A stretch of 64,000 bases of DNA from a virus. Made by a program: the position numbers and the translations under genes. The stretch lies in IMG/VR virus record IMGVR_UViG_3300042384_001501, positions 20,405 through 84,404 of that record; one strand, written 5' to 3'. The notes under the pieces are model-generated. The model worked only from the letters and a program-made list of their open reading frames with translations. It ran no database searches and had not been told where the DNA came from. This document shows, piece after piece, positions 31,675 to 39,968 of this stretch (the first letter of the stretch is position 1; every line of letters starts with the position of its first letter).

Positions 31675-31890
31675 ATGGAAATGGACGAAAAATATTTTGT
31701 TGCAAAAATTCAGTACGATTTACCCGATGAAAATTCAGGTAAAATAAAAAAAGTAAGAGAAGAGAAATTAGTTAAAGGTTACAACGTCACAGATGTTGAG
31801 GCTAAAGTAACTAAAGCCTATGAATCGTTCTCTTATGATTGGAGAATTACATCAGTCGCTGAAAGTAAGATTGATGAAATTTTCGAATAA
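31675..31890 (+). CDS. DUF4494-like small protein
   Basis: 71 aa: YFVAKIQYDLPDENSGKIKKVREEKLVKGYNVTDVEAKVTKAYE then WRITSVAESKIDEIFE. This follows the DUF4494 pattern known in Bacteroidota and their mobile elements, though shorter than most members (about 150 aa, from memory). It lies 6 nt after the protease gene and ends before a terminator. Function unknown; it supports a Bacteroidota host. Confidence 0.6.
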   Translation: MEMDEKYFVAKIQYDLPDENSGKIKKVREEKLVKGYNVTDVEAKVTKAYESFSYDWRITSVAESKIDEIFE

Positions 31891-31912
31891 GTATTAATTT
31901 TTAAAGTTTATG

Positions 31913-31938
31913 AAAAAGGAGGGATTACCCTCCTTTTT
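31913..31938 (+). terminator. Hairpin terminator
   Basis: AAAAAGGAGGG / CCCTCCTTTTT with an ATTA loop, between the protease operon and the scaffold gene. Confidence 0.85.
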
Positions 31939-31981
31939 TATTTTATTTACATTATGTGGTGAATTTTTCTAAAGTACTGAA

Positions 31982-31988
31982 TATTTAT
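31982..31988 (+). promoter_or_regulatory. TATTTAT late box
   Basis: Lies 6 nt before the ATG at 31995 and inside the longer frame that opens at 31956, so it decides the start of the scaffold gene. Confidence 0.65.
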
Positions 31989-31994
31989 CAAAAA

Positions 31995-33611
31995 ATGCAA
32001 AAAATGGCAGAAAATAAAAACTTAGTTGAAGAAGCGGTAATCCAATTAAAAAATTTGGAAGAAGCTATCAATGAAAACGCAAAAGAAATACTTGAGTCAA
32101 CAATGAAGCAAGAAATTAGCGAGCTTGTAAAGGAGTCTTTAAAAGAGGCTGAAGAAGAAGAGGAAACTGAAGATTTTGAAGAAGAATCTGATGAATCGGA
32201 AGAAGAAGAATCTGATGAATTTGAAATGGAAGACGAAGAAGGTTCTGAAGAAGAATTTGATGAGTTTGAAATGGATGATGAAGAAGAGTCTGACGAAGAA
32301 GGTTTTGAAGATGAAATGGGACAGGATGATGAAGTAATTGATTTTACACAAATGCCTGATTCTGATGAAACTCAAGATTTGTTATTAACAGTTTTCAAAA
32401 AAATGAAACCAGAAGATGAAGTCGAAATCCAAAAAGACGGGGAGTATGCACATTTGAAAGACGGTGACGATGAGTACCTTATTCCAATGAACGAATCTCG
32501 TGAGGATGATGACGATGACAATGACGACGAAGAATTTGAGTCAGAGTTAGAAGAAACTATCTATGAAATTTCTATGGACGACGAAACAGGTGAAATGGAA
32601 GAACAATGGCAAGGTTTGGCCGCTGATATGGCAATTGCCGCAGCACCAGTTATTGCTGACAAAATGTTTGGAGACGATGAAGAAGAAGAATTAGAAGAAA
32701 CTATTTACGAACTTCACATGGATGGTGAAGATGGTGAAGATGATGATGAACTTCCTTCTCCTCCAAAAGAAGAAAGACCTGGTGGGATGTTTTATGAAAG
32801 AGACATGGATGTTGAGTATGAAGAAGATGAAGATGATGATATGGAAGACGGATACGAAGAATTTCCAATGGATGATTTAGAAGAAATGGATTATCAATCT
32901 GAAGAATATACAGAAGAAATGATGCATGAGACTACTAAACCAAAAGTTGGTAAGGGTGGTAAAATCGGAAAACCTAAATTTTCATACAAGAAAACTACTG
33001 GTGGTTTTAAAGAAAAAATGACAGCCGCTAATCCTACAAAAGGTACAGGTAAACCAAAGTTTGAATACAAAGAATCAACTAAAAAAATGAAGAAAGGTGA
33101 ATTTAAAGAAGCTTCTCGTACATTAGGTTCAGGTTCAAAATTTAGAAAAGGTGGTCTACCGAAACCAGCCGCTCATTCGGCATTCAATATTAATATTGAA
33201 GAACACTATTCTTTGATGGAAGAAGTAGAAATGTTGAGAGCTAAAAATGAAGAGTACAGAAAAGCTTTGAATATTTTCAGAGACAAACTTAACGAAGTTG
33301 CTGTATTCAATTCAAATTTAGCGTACACTACAAGATTATTTACTGAACACACAACATCAAAGCAAGAAAAAATAAATGTTTTAAGAAGATTTGATTCTGT
33401 AGAAACACTTAAAGAATCTAAAAATCTATATAAAACTATTAAGGACGAACTTTCATCAACTACTAAAGGAAAAATCACTGAGTCAATCGAAAAAGTAATG
33501 GACAACGAACCAGTAATTACAGGTTCTGCTCAAAACTTAATTGAATCTAAGACTTACGAAAATCCTCAGTTTATGAGAATGAAGGACTTAATGACAAAAA
33601 TAATAAAATAA
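31995..33611 (+). CDS. Prohead scaffold/core protein (gp22-like)
   Basis: About 538 aa from ATG 31995; ATG 32004 is equally possible, and a GTG frame from 31956 is less likely because it spans the late box. The C-terminal third matches gp22 in style: EEVEMLRAKNEEYRKALNIF, VFNSNLAYTTRLFTEHTTSK, KINVLRRFDSVETLKESKNL. The middle is very acidic, with repeated EETIYE(I/L)xMD and GKPKFxYK units, making it twice the length of T4 gp22. It nucleates the prohead and is removed by gp21. Possible cleavage at SLKEA near the N-terminus. Confidence 0.85.
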   Translation: MQKMAENKNLVEEAVIQLKNLEEAINENAKEILESTMKQEISELVKESLKEAEEEEETEDFEEESDESEEEESDEFEMEDEEGSEEEFDEFEMDDEEESDEEGFEDEMGQDDEVIDFTQMPDSDETQDLLLTVFKKMKPEDEVEIQKDGEYAHLKDGDDEYLIPMNESREDDDDDNDDEEFESELEETIYEISMDDETGEMEEQWQGLAADMAIAAAPVIADKMFGDDEEEELEETIYELHMDGEDGEDDDELPSPPKEERPGGMFYERDMDVEYEEDEDDDMEDGYEEFPMDDLEEMDYQSEEYTEEMMHETTKPKVGKGGKIGKPKFSYKKTTGGFKEKMTAANPTKGTGKPKFEYKESTKKMKKGEFKEASRTLGSGSKFRKGGLPKPAAHSAFNINIEEHYSLMEEVEMLRAKNEEYRKALNIFRDKLNEVAVFNSNLAYTTRLFTEHTTSKQEKINVLRRFDSVETLKESKNLYKTIKDELSSTTKGKITESIEKVMDNEPVITGSAQNLIESKTYENPQFMRMKDLMTKIIK

Positions 33612-33637
33612 ACAATTAATAAAAATCCAAAAATAAA

Positions 33638-35431
33638 ATGGGAGCATTATTAGAATCAGGTCTTGTTGGTAACATCGGTCTTAAGCACCTTAAAGTTATC
33701 AAAGAAGATACTATTAACAAATGGGACAAATTAGGGTTCCTTGAAGGTCTTCGTGGCCACCTAAAAGAAAACGTAGCACAATTATATGAGAACCAAGCTT
33801 CTCACTTAATCAACGAAGCTACTTCAGACGGAAATTCAGGTTCATTTGAAACTGTTGTTTTCCCGATTATCAGACGTGTATTCTCTAAATTATTAGCGAA
33901 TGAAATCGTTTCTGTACAAGCGATGAACTTACCAATCGGTAAATTGTTCTTCTTTGTACCAAAAATCCAAGGTTACACTGGTACAACTCAGTTAACTAAT
34001 GATACTACATCTCCATGGGCTCACAGAGCACCTGTAGGAGCACCTGGTAACTATCCTGGTGACCCAAATGCAGGTTATAATGATGCTGCAGCTTTCACTA
34101 AGAATCTTTATGATTTGTATTATGAAGGTAATGAGGCGGCTTTAGACCCACCTGGATTGTATGATTACTCAAAAGGACGTTGGTCAGCGACTACTGCGGC
34201 GACTTTCACTCAAGTATGGACAGGACAAAGATTAGTACAATCAGGTTATCCAAGTACTACTTACAGAAAAGTAATCGTTTCTTTATCTGGTTTCAGTACT
34301 TCAGGTGAAGGTAGATTAGTTGGTCCTGAAGGTAACCAAATGGATACTGAGGATTTCTTAGCAAGTTTACGTTTAGTTTCTTCAGCAAATACACAAAACC
34401 CATTATTGTTCAGAGTTGTTACTCAAGTATACGGTCAAGGTATTGTTAACTACGGTTCACAATCACAAGCTGCTTGGCCAACTCAAGGTAACGGTGGTTA
34501 CTACAATAACATTTGTAGTGCATCTGGTGTTATCTACTTAGAAGTTGATTTAAGTGTACCTTGTTCTGTAACTGATAACAGTTTAGATGGTTATTCAGGT
34601 TCTACATTCGCAGCTGACACAGCCACTGGTTCTATCATTGCGGTTTATAAAATCTATGAAGAACTTGAGTTTGAAGACGCTATCGGTGAAGTTTCTTTTG
34701 AATTAGATTCAGTAACTGTTACTGTAACTGAAAGAAAGTTAAGAGCTCAGTGGTCTCCTGAATTGGCTCAAGACGTTGCGGCATTCCACAACATCGATGC
34801 TGAGGCTGAATTAACAGCTTTATTATCTGAACAAGTTGCGGCTGAAATCGACCGTGAAATCTTACGTGACTTACGTAAAGGTGCAGCTTGGCAATTACGT
34901 TGGGATTACAACGGATGGAAGAGAGGAACTGCAGCTAACCCATTAACTCAGTACACTCAAAAAGACTGGAACCAAACATTGATTACTGCAATCAACCAAT
35001 TGTCAGCACAAATCCACAAGTCAACACTTCGTGGTGGAGCTAACTGGATTGTTGTATCTTCTGAGGTTTCTGCAATCTTCGATGACTTAGAATACTTCCA
35101 CGTATCTAACGCTTCTCCTGAGCAAGACCAATACAACATGGGTATTGAGAGAGTTGGTACTTTAGCTGGTCGTTACCAAGTATACCGTGACCCTTACTTC
35201 CCGCCAAACCAAGTTTTGATTGGACACAAGGGTACTTCATTACTTGACACTGGTTACGTTTACGCACCATATGTACCTCTACAATTAACTCCAACTATGT
35301 ACAATCCATTCAACTTCACACCTATCAAAGGTATCATGACACGTTACGCTAAGAAGATGGTTAACAACCGTTTCTACGGACGTATCACAGTTGACGGTGT
35401 ACGTACATTTGACTTGAGAGAGTTAAGATAA
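33638..35431 (+). CDS. Major capsid protein (gp23-like)
   Basis: 597 aa (T4 gp23 is 521). Typical gp23 N-terminus and body: VFPIIRRVFSKLLANEIVSVQAMNLPIGKLFFF, ELDSVTVTVTERKLRAQWSPELAQD, and the C-terminal YAPYVPLQLTPTMYNPFNFTPIKG with RYAKKMVNNRFYGRI. The prohead cleavage site is SHLINE|ATS (after Glu60), comparable to T4 removal of about 65 residues. Codons end in C far more than in neighbours, as expected of the most expressed gene. No TATTTAT box lies in the 26-bp gap, so it may be transcribed with the scaffold. Confidence 0.96.
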   Translation: MGALLESGLVGNIGLKHLKVIKEDTINKWDKLGFLEGLRGHLKENVAQLYENQASHLINEATSDGNSGSFETVVFPIIRRVFSKLLANEIVSVQAMNLPIGKLFFFVPKIQGYTGTTQLTNDTTSPWAHRAPVGAPGNYPGDPNAGYNDAAAFTKNLYDLYYEGNEAALDPPGLYDYSKGRWSATTAATFTQVWTGQRLVQSGYPSTTYRKVIVSLSGFSTSGEGRLVGPEGNQMDTEDFLASLRLVSSANTQNPLLFRVVTQVYGQGIVNYGSQSQAAWPTQGNGGYYNNICSASGVIYLEVDLSVPCSVTDNSLDGYSGSTFAADTATGSIIAVYKIYEELEFEDAIGEVSFELDSVTVTVTERKLRAQWSPELAQDVAAFHNIDAEAELTALLSEQVAAEIDREILRDLRKGAAWQLRWDYNGWKRGTAANPLTQYTQKDWNQTLITAINQLSAQIHKSTLRGGANWIVVSSEVSAIFDDLEYFHVSNASPEQDQYNMGIERVGTLAGRYQVYRDPYFPPNQVLIGHKGTSLLDTGYVYAPYVPLQLTPTMYNPFNFTPIKGIMTRYAKKMVNNRFYGRITVDGVRTFDLRELR

Positions 35432-35450
35432 TCTATCTTAAACCAAATAT

Positions 35451-35478
35451 AAAAAGGTCAGAGAAATCTGACCTTTTT
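35451..35478 (+). terminator. Hairpin terminator after major capsid gene
   Basis: AAAAAGGTCAGA / TCTGACCTTTTT with a GAAA tetraloop. Confidence 0.9.
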
Positions 35479-35497
35479 TATTTATTAAACTATTTAT
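35479..35497 (+). promoter_or_regulatory. Two TATTTAT late boxes
   Basis: Matches at 35479-35485 and 35491-35497, the latter 32 nt before the ATG at 35530. Confidence 0.45.
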
Positions 35498-35529
35498 AAA
35501 ATATTAAATAAAAATTAAGAAATACAATT

Positions 35530-35718
35530 ATGGCAATATTAAGTGCAAATACATTCTATAACTACACTAATGAAAAACAAGGAGCGTTTAATGGAGGTGT
35601 TTACTCAGGTAGTACACAAGTTCCACATCCTATTGCGGGTAGTCCGACAAACTCTAATGACATTATAGTTGATTATAGTGCGGTTACTTTAGGAGGATTT
35701 AATGGTTTAAATAGTTAA
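35530..35718 (+). CDS. Small late protein, 62 aa
   Basis: MAILSANTFYNYTNEKQGAF followed by a Gly/Ser/Asn/Pro-rich sequence ending TLGGFNGLNS. The low charge and high Gly/Ser suggest a beta-structured minor structural or decoration protein. It is alone between the capsid terminator and a convergent operon. No family recognised. Confidence 0.5.
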   Translation: MAILSANTFYNYTNEKQGAFNGGVYSGSTQVPHPIAGSPTNSNDIIVDYSAVTLGGFNGLNS

Positions 35719-35739
35719 CAATTATAATTTAATTGTTAA
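35715..35739. terminator. AT-rich inverted repeat between convergent genes
   Basis: TTAACAATTA / TAATTGTTAA around a TAATT loop, spanning the stops at 35718 and 35736. It may terminate from both sides, but its low GC content makes this less certain. Confidence 0.5.
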
Positions 35740-36503
35740 GATAAACTATTCATTATATTTTCAATCTTAGATGCACTTCCAGAAACTGCACTATTTCTTC
35801 TTGACTGAACCGCAACTTTTTTAAGTTCAGATACTGACGTATTACCTTTTTCCACCTCTTCATTAATTGCGTTTGCAAATTTTTGAAAAAATCCTGAGCC
35901 ATTCCAAGAAGCGTATATAAAGTGGAATAATAACGCGTTACTTTTCATAACAATATTTTTAGCCTCAGGAGATAAGTATTTATCAGCAAGTTTATTAAAA
36001 TGAGGTTCCATTATTTTAACCACCAGGTCTATTAGTTTTTGTTCTAAATTACCACCTCTATAATAACGTTTCCAAACTCTTCTATTTTTATTCCCATCAA
36101 TCAAATTCCAAAATTCAACACCGGCATTGCTTGTATTTAATGTTCCTCCGTGTTTCCTATCAATTCCAAACATAGTTTCACCTGAGTCACCCATTCCTGA
36201 AGATTTATGCCATTGTGGGTTAAAATATCCACCTTCTAATTTATTAATAACTAATTCAGTCATTTTTTTAAAATCTCCTGATATTGTACCAAATGAATTG
36301 TCTGAACCATTATTGGTAGATGTGTCAGATGTATTAGAAGAATCTTTATCATCTTTGTTAATTAATTTACCCCCAATTCTTTTTTTCACCCTATCAAGCA
36401 TTGCTTGTATGAACGAATCACCAACAATATTACTATCATTTTGTTCAGTGATATTATAATTTACAATTTTTTTTAATTGTTCTTCAGTAACTTTAATTTT
36501 CAT
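35736..36503 (-). CDS. Lysozyme-like (GH108-type) protein with packaging-type N-terminus
   Basis: 255 aa. It begins MKIKVTEEQLKKIVNYNITEQ with ITE followed by Gln. After a Ser/Asp/Asn linker, the domain starts MTELVINKLEGGYFNPQWHK (Glu90, the EGGY catalytic motif of GH108-type muramidases), then GETMFGIDRKHGG and a helical body. It would cut the glycan strand of peptidoglycan. It overlaps the upstream M15 gene by 4 nt, forming a wall-degrading pair. Confidence 0.7.
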   Translation of the reverse strand: MKIKVTEEQLKKIVNYNITEQNDSNIVGDSFIQAMLDRVKKRIGGKLINKDDKDSSNTSDTSTNNGSDNSFGTISGDFKKMTELVINKLEGGYFNPQWHKSSGMGDSGETMFGIDRKHGGTLNTSNAGVEFWNLIDGNKNRRVWKRYYRGGNLEQKLIDLVVKIMEPHFNKLADKYLSPEAKNIVMKSNALLFHFIYASWNGSGFFQKFANAINEEVEKGNTSVSELKKVAVQSRRNSAVSGSASKIENIMNSLS

Positions 36504-38083
36504 ATCTTATCTCCAAATTTTTCATAGAAATATTTAAGGATTGCAAAATTCATATGAGCGTACCCTTTAGTACAGAATACGTGTCCTGAATAAGAACCTT
36601 TATCTTTATTTGAACAGTACCATTCTAATCTTTTTCTTGTTTGTCCATAAAATCCAGTAGTTCCCCAATTTTTTGGGTCACAAACCAAATAAGTATTTGG
36701 TCCAAAAGATATTCCTGTTTCGTATGTTGATGGGTCAATTAAACCGACTAATTTTAAACTACTATCTTGAGCATAATTCCATGTTTCTCGTCCACCTTGT
36801 GAAAATCCTGCAATAGATGATACCACTCCACCAAATTTTTCTTTTACGTATTTTTTAACGTTGTTTAAATTATTAAAATGGTGAGTAATTACAATTATTT
36901 TATTATTACTGTAAGGTCTCAAATAAGGTATGTATTTTTCCATTGCGGAACGATTTGCGGTACCCTTTGAGTATCCTGAAGTATGAGCTCCCCCAAAAAA
37001 TACGTGTACTTGATTACCTTTATATGAATCAGATTTAATAATCACATATTCATTATCTCCTGTCACTTCTGAATTAGTTTCTGATGGTTTTGTTTGAACT
37101 TTTTTAGGGTCTTGAAGTCTCTCCAAAGTTTTTTTATCTACTGATGATGATACAGTTAATGATTGGTCTTCTTGAAAAGTTTCTAATGCCTTTTTAGTTT
37201 TAGGACCAAATAAACCATCAACTCCACACTTACCTAAGTCATAGTTCAAACGGTTCAAGATGTTCTGAATTTCGGTAACTGGTGACCCCATATGACCAAT
37301 TCTCATTACAACATCCCCTTTTTTAATTTGTTCTAACGTTGGGGACTCTGAATATGACTTTGTTGGTTGACAACCAGACTTCTTAAATTGTTTTACGGTT
37401 TCTTTTTCAAGTTTAGGGTCTACTTTATCACTTTTATAATAATCATCAATTTTAGAATTCGGTATAACTTCTGTTTTACCCCCACTATTTAAAGACTCTC
37501 CCCCGACATAAAATAAATGCCAAGGTTCTGCTTTACGCAGTACACCATCTCTTAAATAAGATACTTTAAAACCAAATTTTCCACAATTATTTTCAACCCA
37601 TTTTTTAACATCTGAATTCTGATTCCACCAAGACGGTTCAACACTTATTATATCAAATGCCTTTCCTGTATGATGTTGAGAAAATCCGGGTAACGCAGAA
37701 TACTTTTGTCTTTGTGACACACCACCATCCCTTTTTATTTTACCACCAAATGTATCGACTTGTTTGGAATAACTTCTATATGATGAGACCACGGTAGCTT
37801 TAGATGACACCTCAGGAAATTCTTTTTTTAATGATGATAACAATTTTGATATTTGGATTTTTGCCTTTGAAACCTCCCCACCATTGTCTTCATAGTACTG
37901 ACCTTCTTGTTTCATCTCATCATCCACATGTTTATCATTAATTGTAGTATTGTACTTTGATTCAACACTTGATAAAGATGATTTAATATCAGAAGGTAAA
38001 TCTCTATTAACTTTTTCAGTTAATAAACCATATTTTTTTAAAATATCATTTTTTTCAGATTCAGAAATAATTAACTTTCCCAT
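36500..38083 (-). CDS. M15 peptidase / PG-binding / alpha-beta hydrolase fusion
   Basis: 527 aa. The tag MGKLIISESEKNDILKKYGL ends in LLTE followed by Lys (20-24). An M15 (VanY-type) D,D-peptidase domain at about 70-195 has SQHHTGKAFD (135-144) and EPWHL (His189). A PG-binding domain at about 260-315 follows (VTEIQNILNRLNYDLG, DGLFGPKTKKALETFQ). The C-terminal third has AGFSQGG, a serine hydrolase elbow, with GLIDPSTYE and SGHVF/KGYAHMNF for possible Asp and His. Three wall- or lipid-related modules in one polypeptide is unusual. Late box 5 nt upstream. Confidence 0.8.
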   Translation of the reverse strand: MGKLIISESEKNDILKKYGLLTEKVNRDLPSDIKSSLSSVESKYNTTINDKHVDDEMKQEGQYYEDNGGEVSKAKIQISKLLSSLKKEFPEVSSKATVVSSYRSYSKQVDTFGGKIKRDGGVSQRQKYSALPGFSQHHTGKAFDIISVEPSWWNQNSDVKKWVENNCGKFGFKVSYLRDGVLRKAEPWHLFYVGGESLNSGGKTEVIPNSKIDDYYKSDKVDPKLEKETVKQFKKSGCQPTKSYSESPTLEQIKKGDVVMRIGHMGSPVTEIQNILNRLNYDLGKCGVDGLFGPKTKKALETFQEDQSLTVSSSVDKKTLERLQDPKKVQTKPSETNSEVTGDNEYVIIKSDSYKGNQVHVFFGGAHTSGYSKGTANRSAMEKYIPYLRPYSNNKIIVITHHFNNLNNVKKYVKEKFGGVVSSIAGFSQGGRETWNYAQDSSLKLVGLIDPSTYETGISFGPNTYLVCDPKNWGTTGFYGQTRKRLEWYCSNKDKGSYSGHVFCTKGYAHMNFAILKYFYEKFGDKI

Positions 38084-38086
38084 TAT

Positions 38087-38299
38087 TTATAAATATCTAA
38101 TAAGTACGGAAATAAATTCCGCCTCCGATAAACTATAAATACCCTGTTTGTAAGAATAATTTAGAATTCTTCGGATTAAGTCTTTTTTTTGGGGGTCAGT
38201 TAAATTTTGTATTAAAAAGGATAAATCTTCATTTGGATTATAATTTATTGTTTCAAAAATTGTTTGATTTGGTATTTTTTCTTCATGAGTATTATCCAT
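38087..38299 (-). CDS. Small helical protein, 70 aa
   Basis: MDNTHEEKIPNQTIFETINY, then helical segments (LSFLIQNLTDPQKKDLIRRILNYSYKQGIYSLSEAEFISVLIRYL). The frame is open upstream to 38425, but the extra part is a hydrophobic shadow of the opposite gene, and the late box at 38315-38321 lies within it, so the ATG at 38299 is used. Function unknown. Confidence 0.6.
   Translation of the reverse strand: MDNTHEEKIPNQTIFETINYNPNEDLSFLIQNLTDPQKKDLIRRILNYSYKQGIYSLSEAEFISVLIRYL
38089..38095 (-). promoter_or_regulatory. TATTTAT late box
   Basis: Minus strand, 5 nt before the ATG at 38083, inside the 3' end of the preceding small gene. Confidence 0.65.
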
Positions 38300-38307
38300 A
38301 GGTGATA

Positions 38308-38321
38308 TATTTATATAAATA
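38308..38321. promoter_or_regulatory. Divergent late boxes
   Basis: TATTTAT on plus at 38308-38314 (23 nt before ATG 38338) and on minus at 38315-38321 (15 nt before ATG 38299), abutting in one palindromic element. Confidence 0.5.
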
Positions 38322-38337
38322 GTAATATTGATTAATA

Positions 38338-39639
38338 ATGAAAGAAACCCATTTAATAAAAAAAATAAGGGAGATAATAAAAGAAACCAACTCAAGTTCA
38401 GCAGCAGGATTTTATAACGTACCAATGAGACCCGGATTAAGATTGTGGAAGAAAAAAGAAATGGGTGCGTTTACTGAAAAACTTAATGGGTACGATAACG
38501 CAGAATTATATGTTGACGCGTTAGATGGAAATATTGACACTAAAAATGCAAAGGAAAAAGAGAGAATCTCAAGAAAAATATCTAAATATTATGATAAACA
38601 CCCAACTCAAAACGATGATGATGGTAATGTTTTAAATGATGTCAATATTAAAGAAGCAACATATAATGATGGAGGTGAATATAGCGCACCATTAAGTTTT
38701 GAGCCAATTAAATGGGATAAACATACTATGGCACCATATGTATATCATTCCACTCATGACCATAATGAAAAAGGTAAATTAGGTAACATTGGTGGTAAAG
38801 TATCATTCAAACATGGATATATGGAAAAACCACACCCAAAAAAAGGTAAGTCAAAAAAAATAATAACACCTAAAGAAAATAAAGATGTAGTTAATGAGGA
38901 TTTAGCAGTTTGGTTTGGTAAAAAAAAGAAACCAAAAGGTAGTAAACAACCTAAAGGTCCTTGGGTTAATATTTGTAAAAAAGTAGATGGTAAACATCCA
39001 CCTTGCGGAAGACCTCAGGCAACTGATAGAGCTTACCCAAAATGTAGAGCTGCGGGCGTTGCTGGGAAAATGTCAGATTCAGAAAAAAGAAACGCGTGTC
39101 AACAAAAAAGAAGAGCAGAAAAAACTCATTCAAAATCAGGTACAGGTAATAAACCTAAAATGGTTTCTCATAAAACAAATGAAAATATGTCAAAAAAAAT
39201 TAAAATTACAGAATCACAATTAAAGAACTTGGTTTATTATCTTAATGAACAAAATACATTACCAATAACTTTATCATGTATAGAACCTGATAACCCAAGT
39301 TCTCCAGGAATACAATTTAAAAATTTAAAATTTGTGAATAAAGGTACACAAACTTTAAATGATAAAGAAGAGACAATTTATGTTTTTGAGAAGACTAGTC
39401 TTGAACCTTATAAACAAGAATCCGTACAACAAAAATTTACAACAGTAAAAATTGAAAACCCTGAGTTGGTTAAAGTTTTAGAACAACGAGGATATAAGAA
39501 CGTATCAAATTTTAGTTTTTTAAAAACCTACCATCTAAATAGAAAGTTTTATTGTGGAGTCTTCTTCACAAAAGATAACGATAATTCAGATAATTTTGCA
39601 AAAACAAATGATATTGTTTCATTAAAACCAACAAAGTAA
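38338..39639 (+). CDS. Modular virion protein with internal second packaging tag
   Basis: 433 aa. The N-terminal tag is IIKE followed by Thr (about 13-17). A central module from about 190 reads NEDLAVWFGKKKKPKGSKQP, then PPCGRPQA, YPKCRAAGVAGKMSDSEKRNACQQKRR; from memory this Cys/Lys-rich domain is common in large phages. At residue 284 (ATG 39187) a complete second tag starts, MSKKIKITESQLKNLVYYLN, with YLNE followed by Gln, and leads into a 125-residue beta-rich domain. The gene looks like a fusion of two tagged proteins that gp21 could split. Function unknown. Confidence 0.65.
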   Translation: MKETHLIKKIREIIKETNSSSAAGFYNVPMRPGLRLWKKKEMGAFTEKLNGYDNAELYVDALDGNIDTKNAKEKERISRKISKYYDKHPTQNDDDGNVLNDVNIKEATYNDGGEYSAPLSFEPIKWDKHTMAPYVYHSTHDHNEKGKLGNIGGKVSFKHGYMEKPHPKKGKSKKIITPKENKDVVNEDLAVWFGKKKKPKGSKQPKGPWVNICKKVDGKHPPCGRPQATDRAYPKCRAAGVAGKMSDSEKRNACQQKRRAEKTHSKSGTGNKPKMVSHKTNENMSKKIKITESQLKNLVYYLNEQNTLPITLSCIEPDNPSSPGIQFKNLKFVNKGTQTLNDKEETIYVFEKTSLEPYKQESVQQKFTTVKIENPELVKVLEQRGYKNVSNFSFLKTYHLNRKFYCGVFFTKDNDNSDNFAKTNDIVSLKPTK

Positions 39640-39644
39640 TTTTA

Positions 39645-39896
39645 TTATTTTGTAGTTAAAGAATCTAATTTTTGTAAATCATCATTAGTTGTAAAATACA
39701 AACCAACAAATTTGTCAAACTCACCTTTAGGTAATTTTTTAAGGTGTCTCGCTAAAGTTTGTTGTGAGTACCAATCATCAGAATGTTTTTCTTGATTTTC
39801 AATAACACAAGTTTTTGTTTGTTTACAACATTCTTTGTTTGATGTACAAGAGGACAATAGAAAAACAACTGATAATAAAAAAATAAAAGATTTCAT
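39645..39896 (-). CDS. Small late lipoprotein, possible spanin or surface protein
   Basis: 83 aa. MKSFIFLLSVVFLLSSCTSN is a classic lipoprotein signal with lipobox LSSC (Cys17); mature part starts CTSNKECCKQTKTCVIEN, followed by a helical C-terminus. Size, lipidation and late expression fit an outer-membrane spanin subunit, but no inner-membrane partner was seen beside it, so this is only a candidate. Late box 4 nt upstream. Confidence 0.65.
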   Translation of the reverse strand: MKSFIFLLSVVFLLSSCTSNKECCKQTKTCVIENQEKHSDDWYSQQTLARHLKKLPKGEFDKFVGLYFTTNDDLQKLDSLTTK

Positions 39897-39900
39897 ACTT

Positions 39901-39907
39901 ATAAATA
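39901..39907 (-). promoter_or_regulatory. TATTTAT late box
   Basis: Minus strand, 4 nt before the ATG at 39896. Confidence 0.65.
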
Positions 39908-39954
39908 TTTAATTTTATATTGTAAAGTTACTTAAAAATTTTGATTATTCAAAA

Positions 39955-39961
39955 TATTTAT
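39955..39961 (+). promoter_or_regulatory. TATTTAT late box
   Basis: Lies 7 nt before the ATG at 39969. Confidence 0.65.
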
Positions 39962-39968
39962 TAAAAAA

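Noticed and set aside
38300-38425. Upstream extension of the 38087-38299 gene with hydrophobic leader
   Set aside because: It runs across the late box and is antisense to the N-terminus of 38338; the hydrophobic stretch is a by-product of AT-rich antisense.
39187-39639. Frameshift or assembly fusion in 38338
   Set aside because: The frame is continuous with normal codon use through the junction, with no homopolymer at the boundary, so a genuine fusion is more likely than an error.
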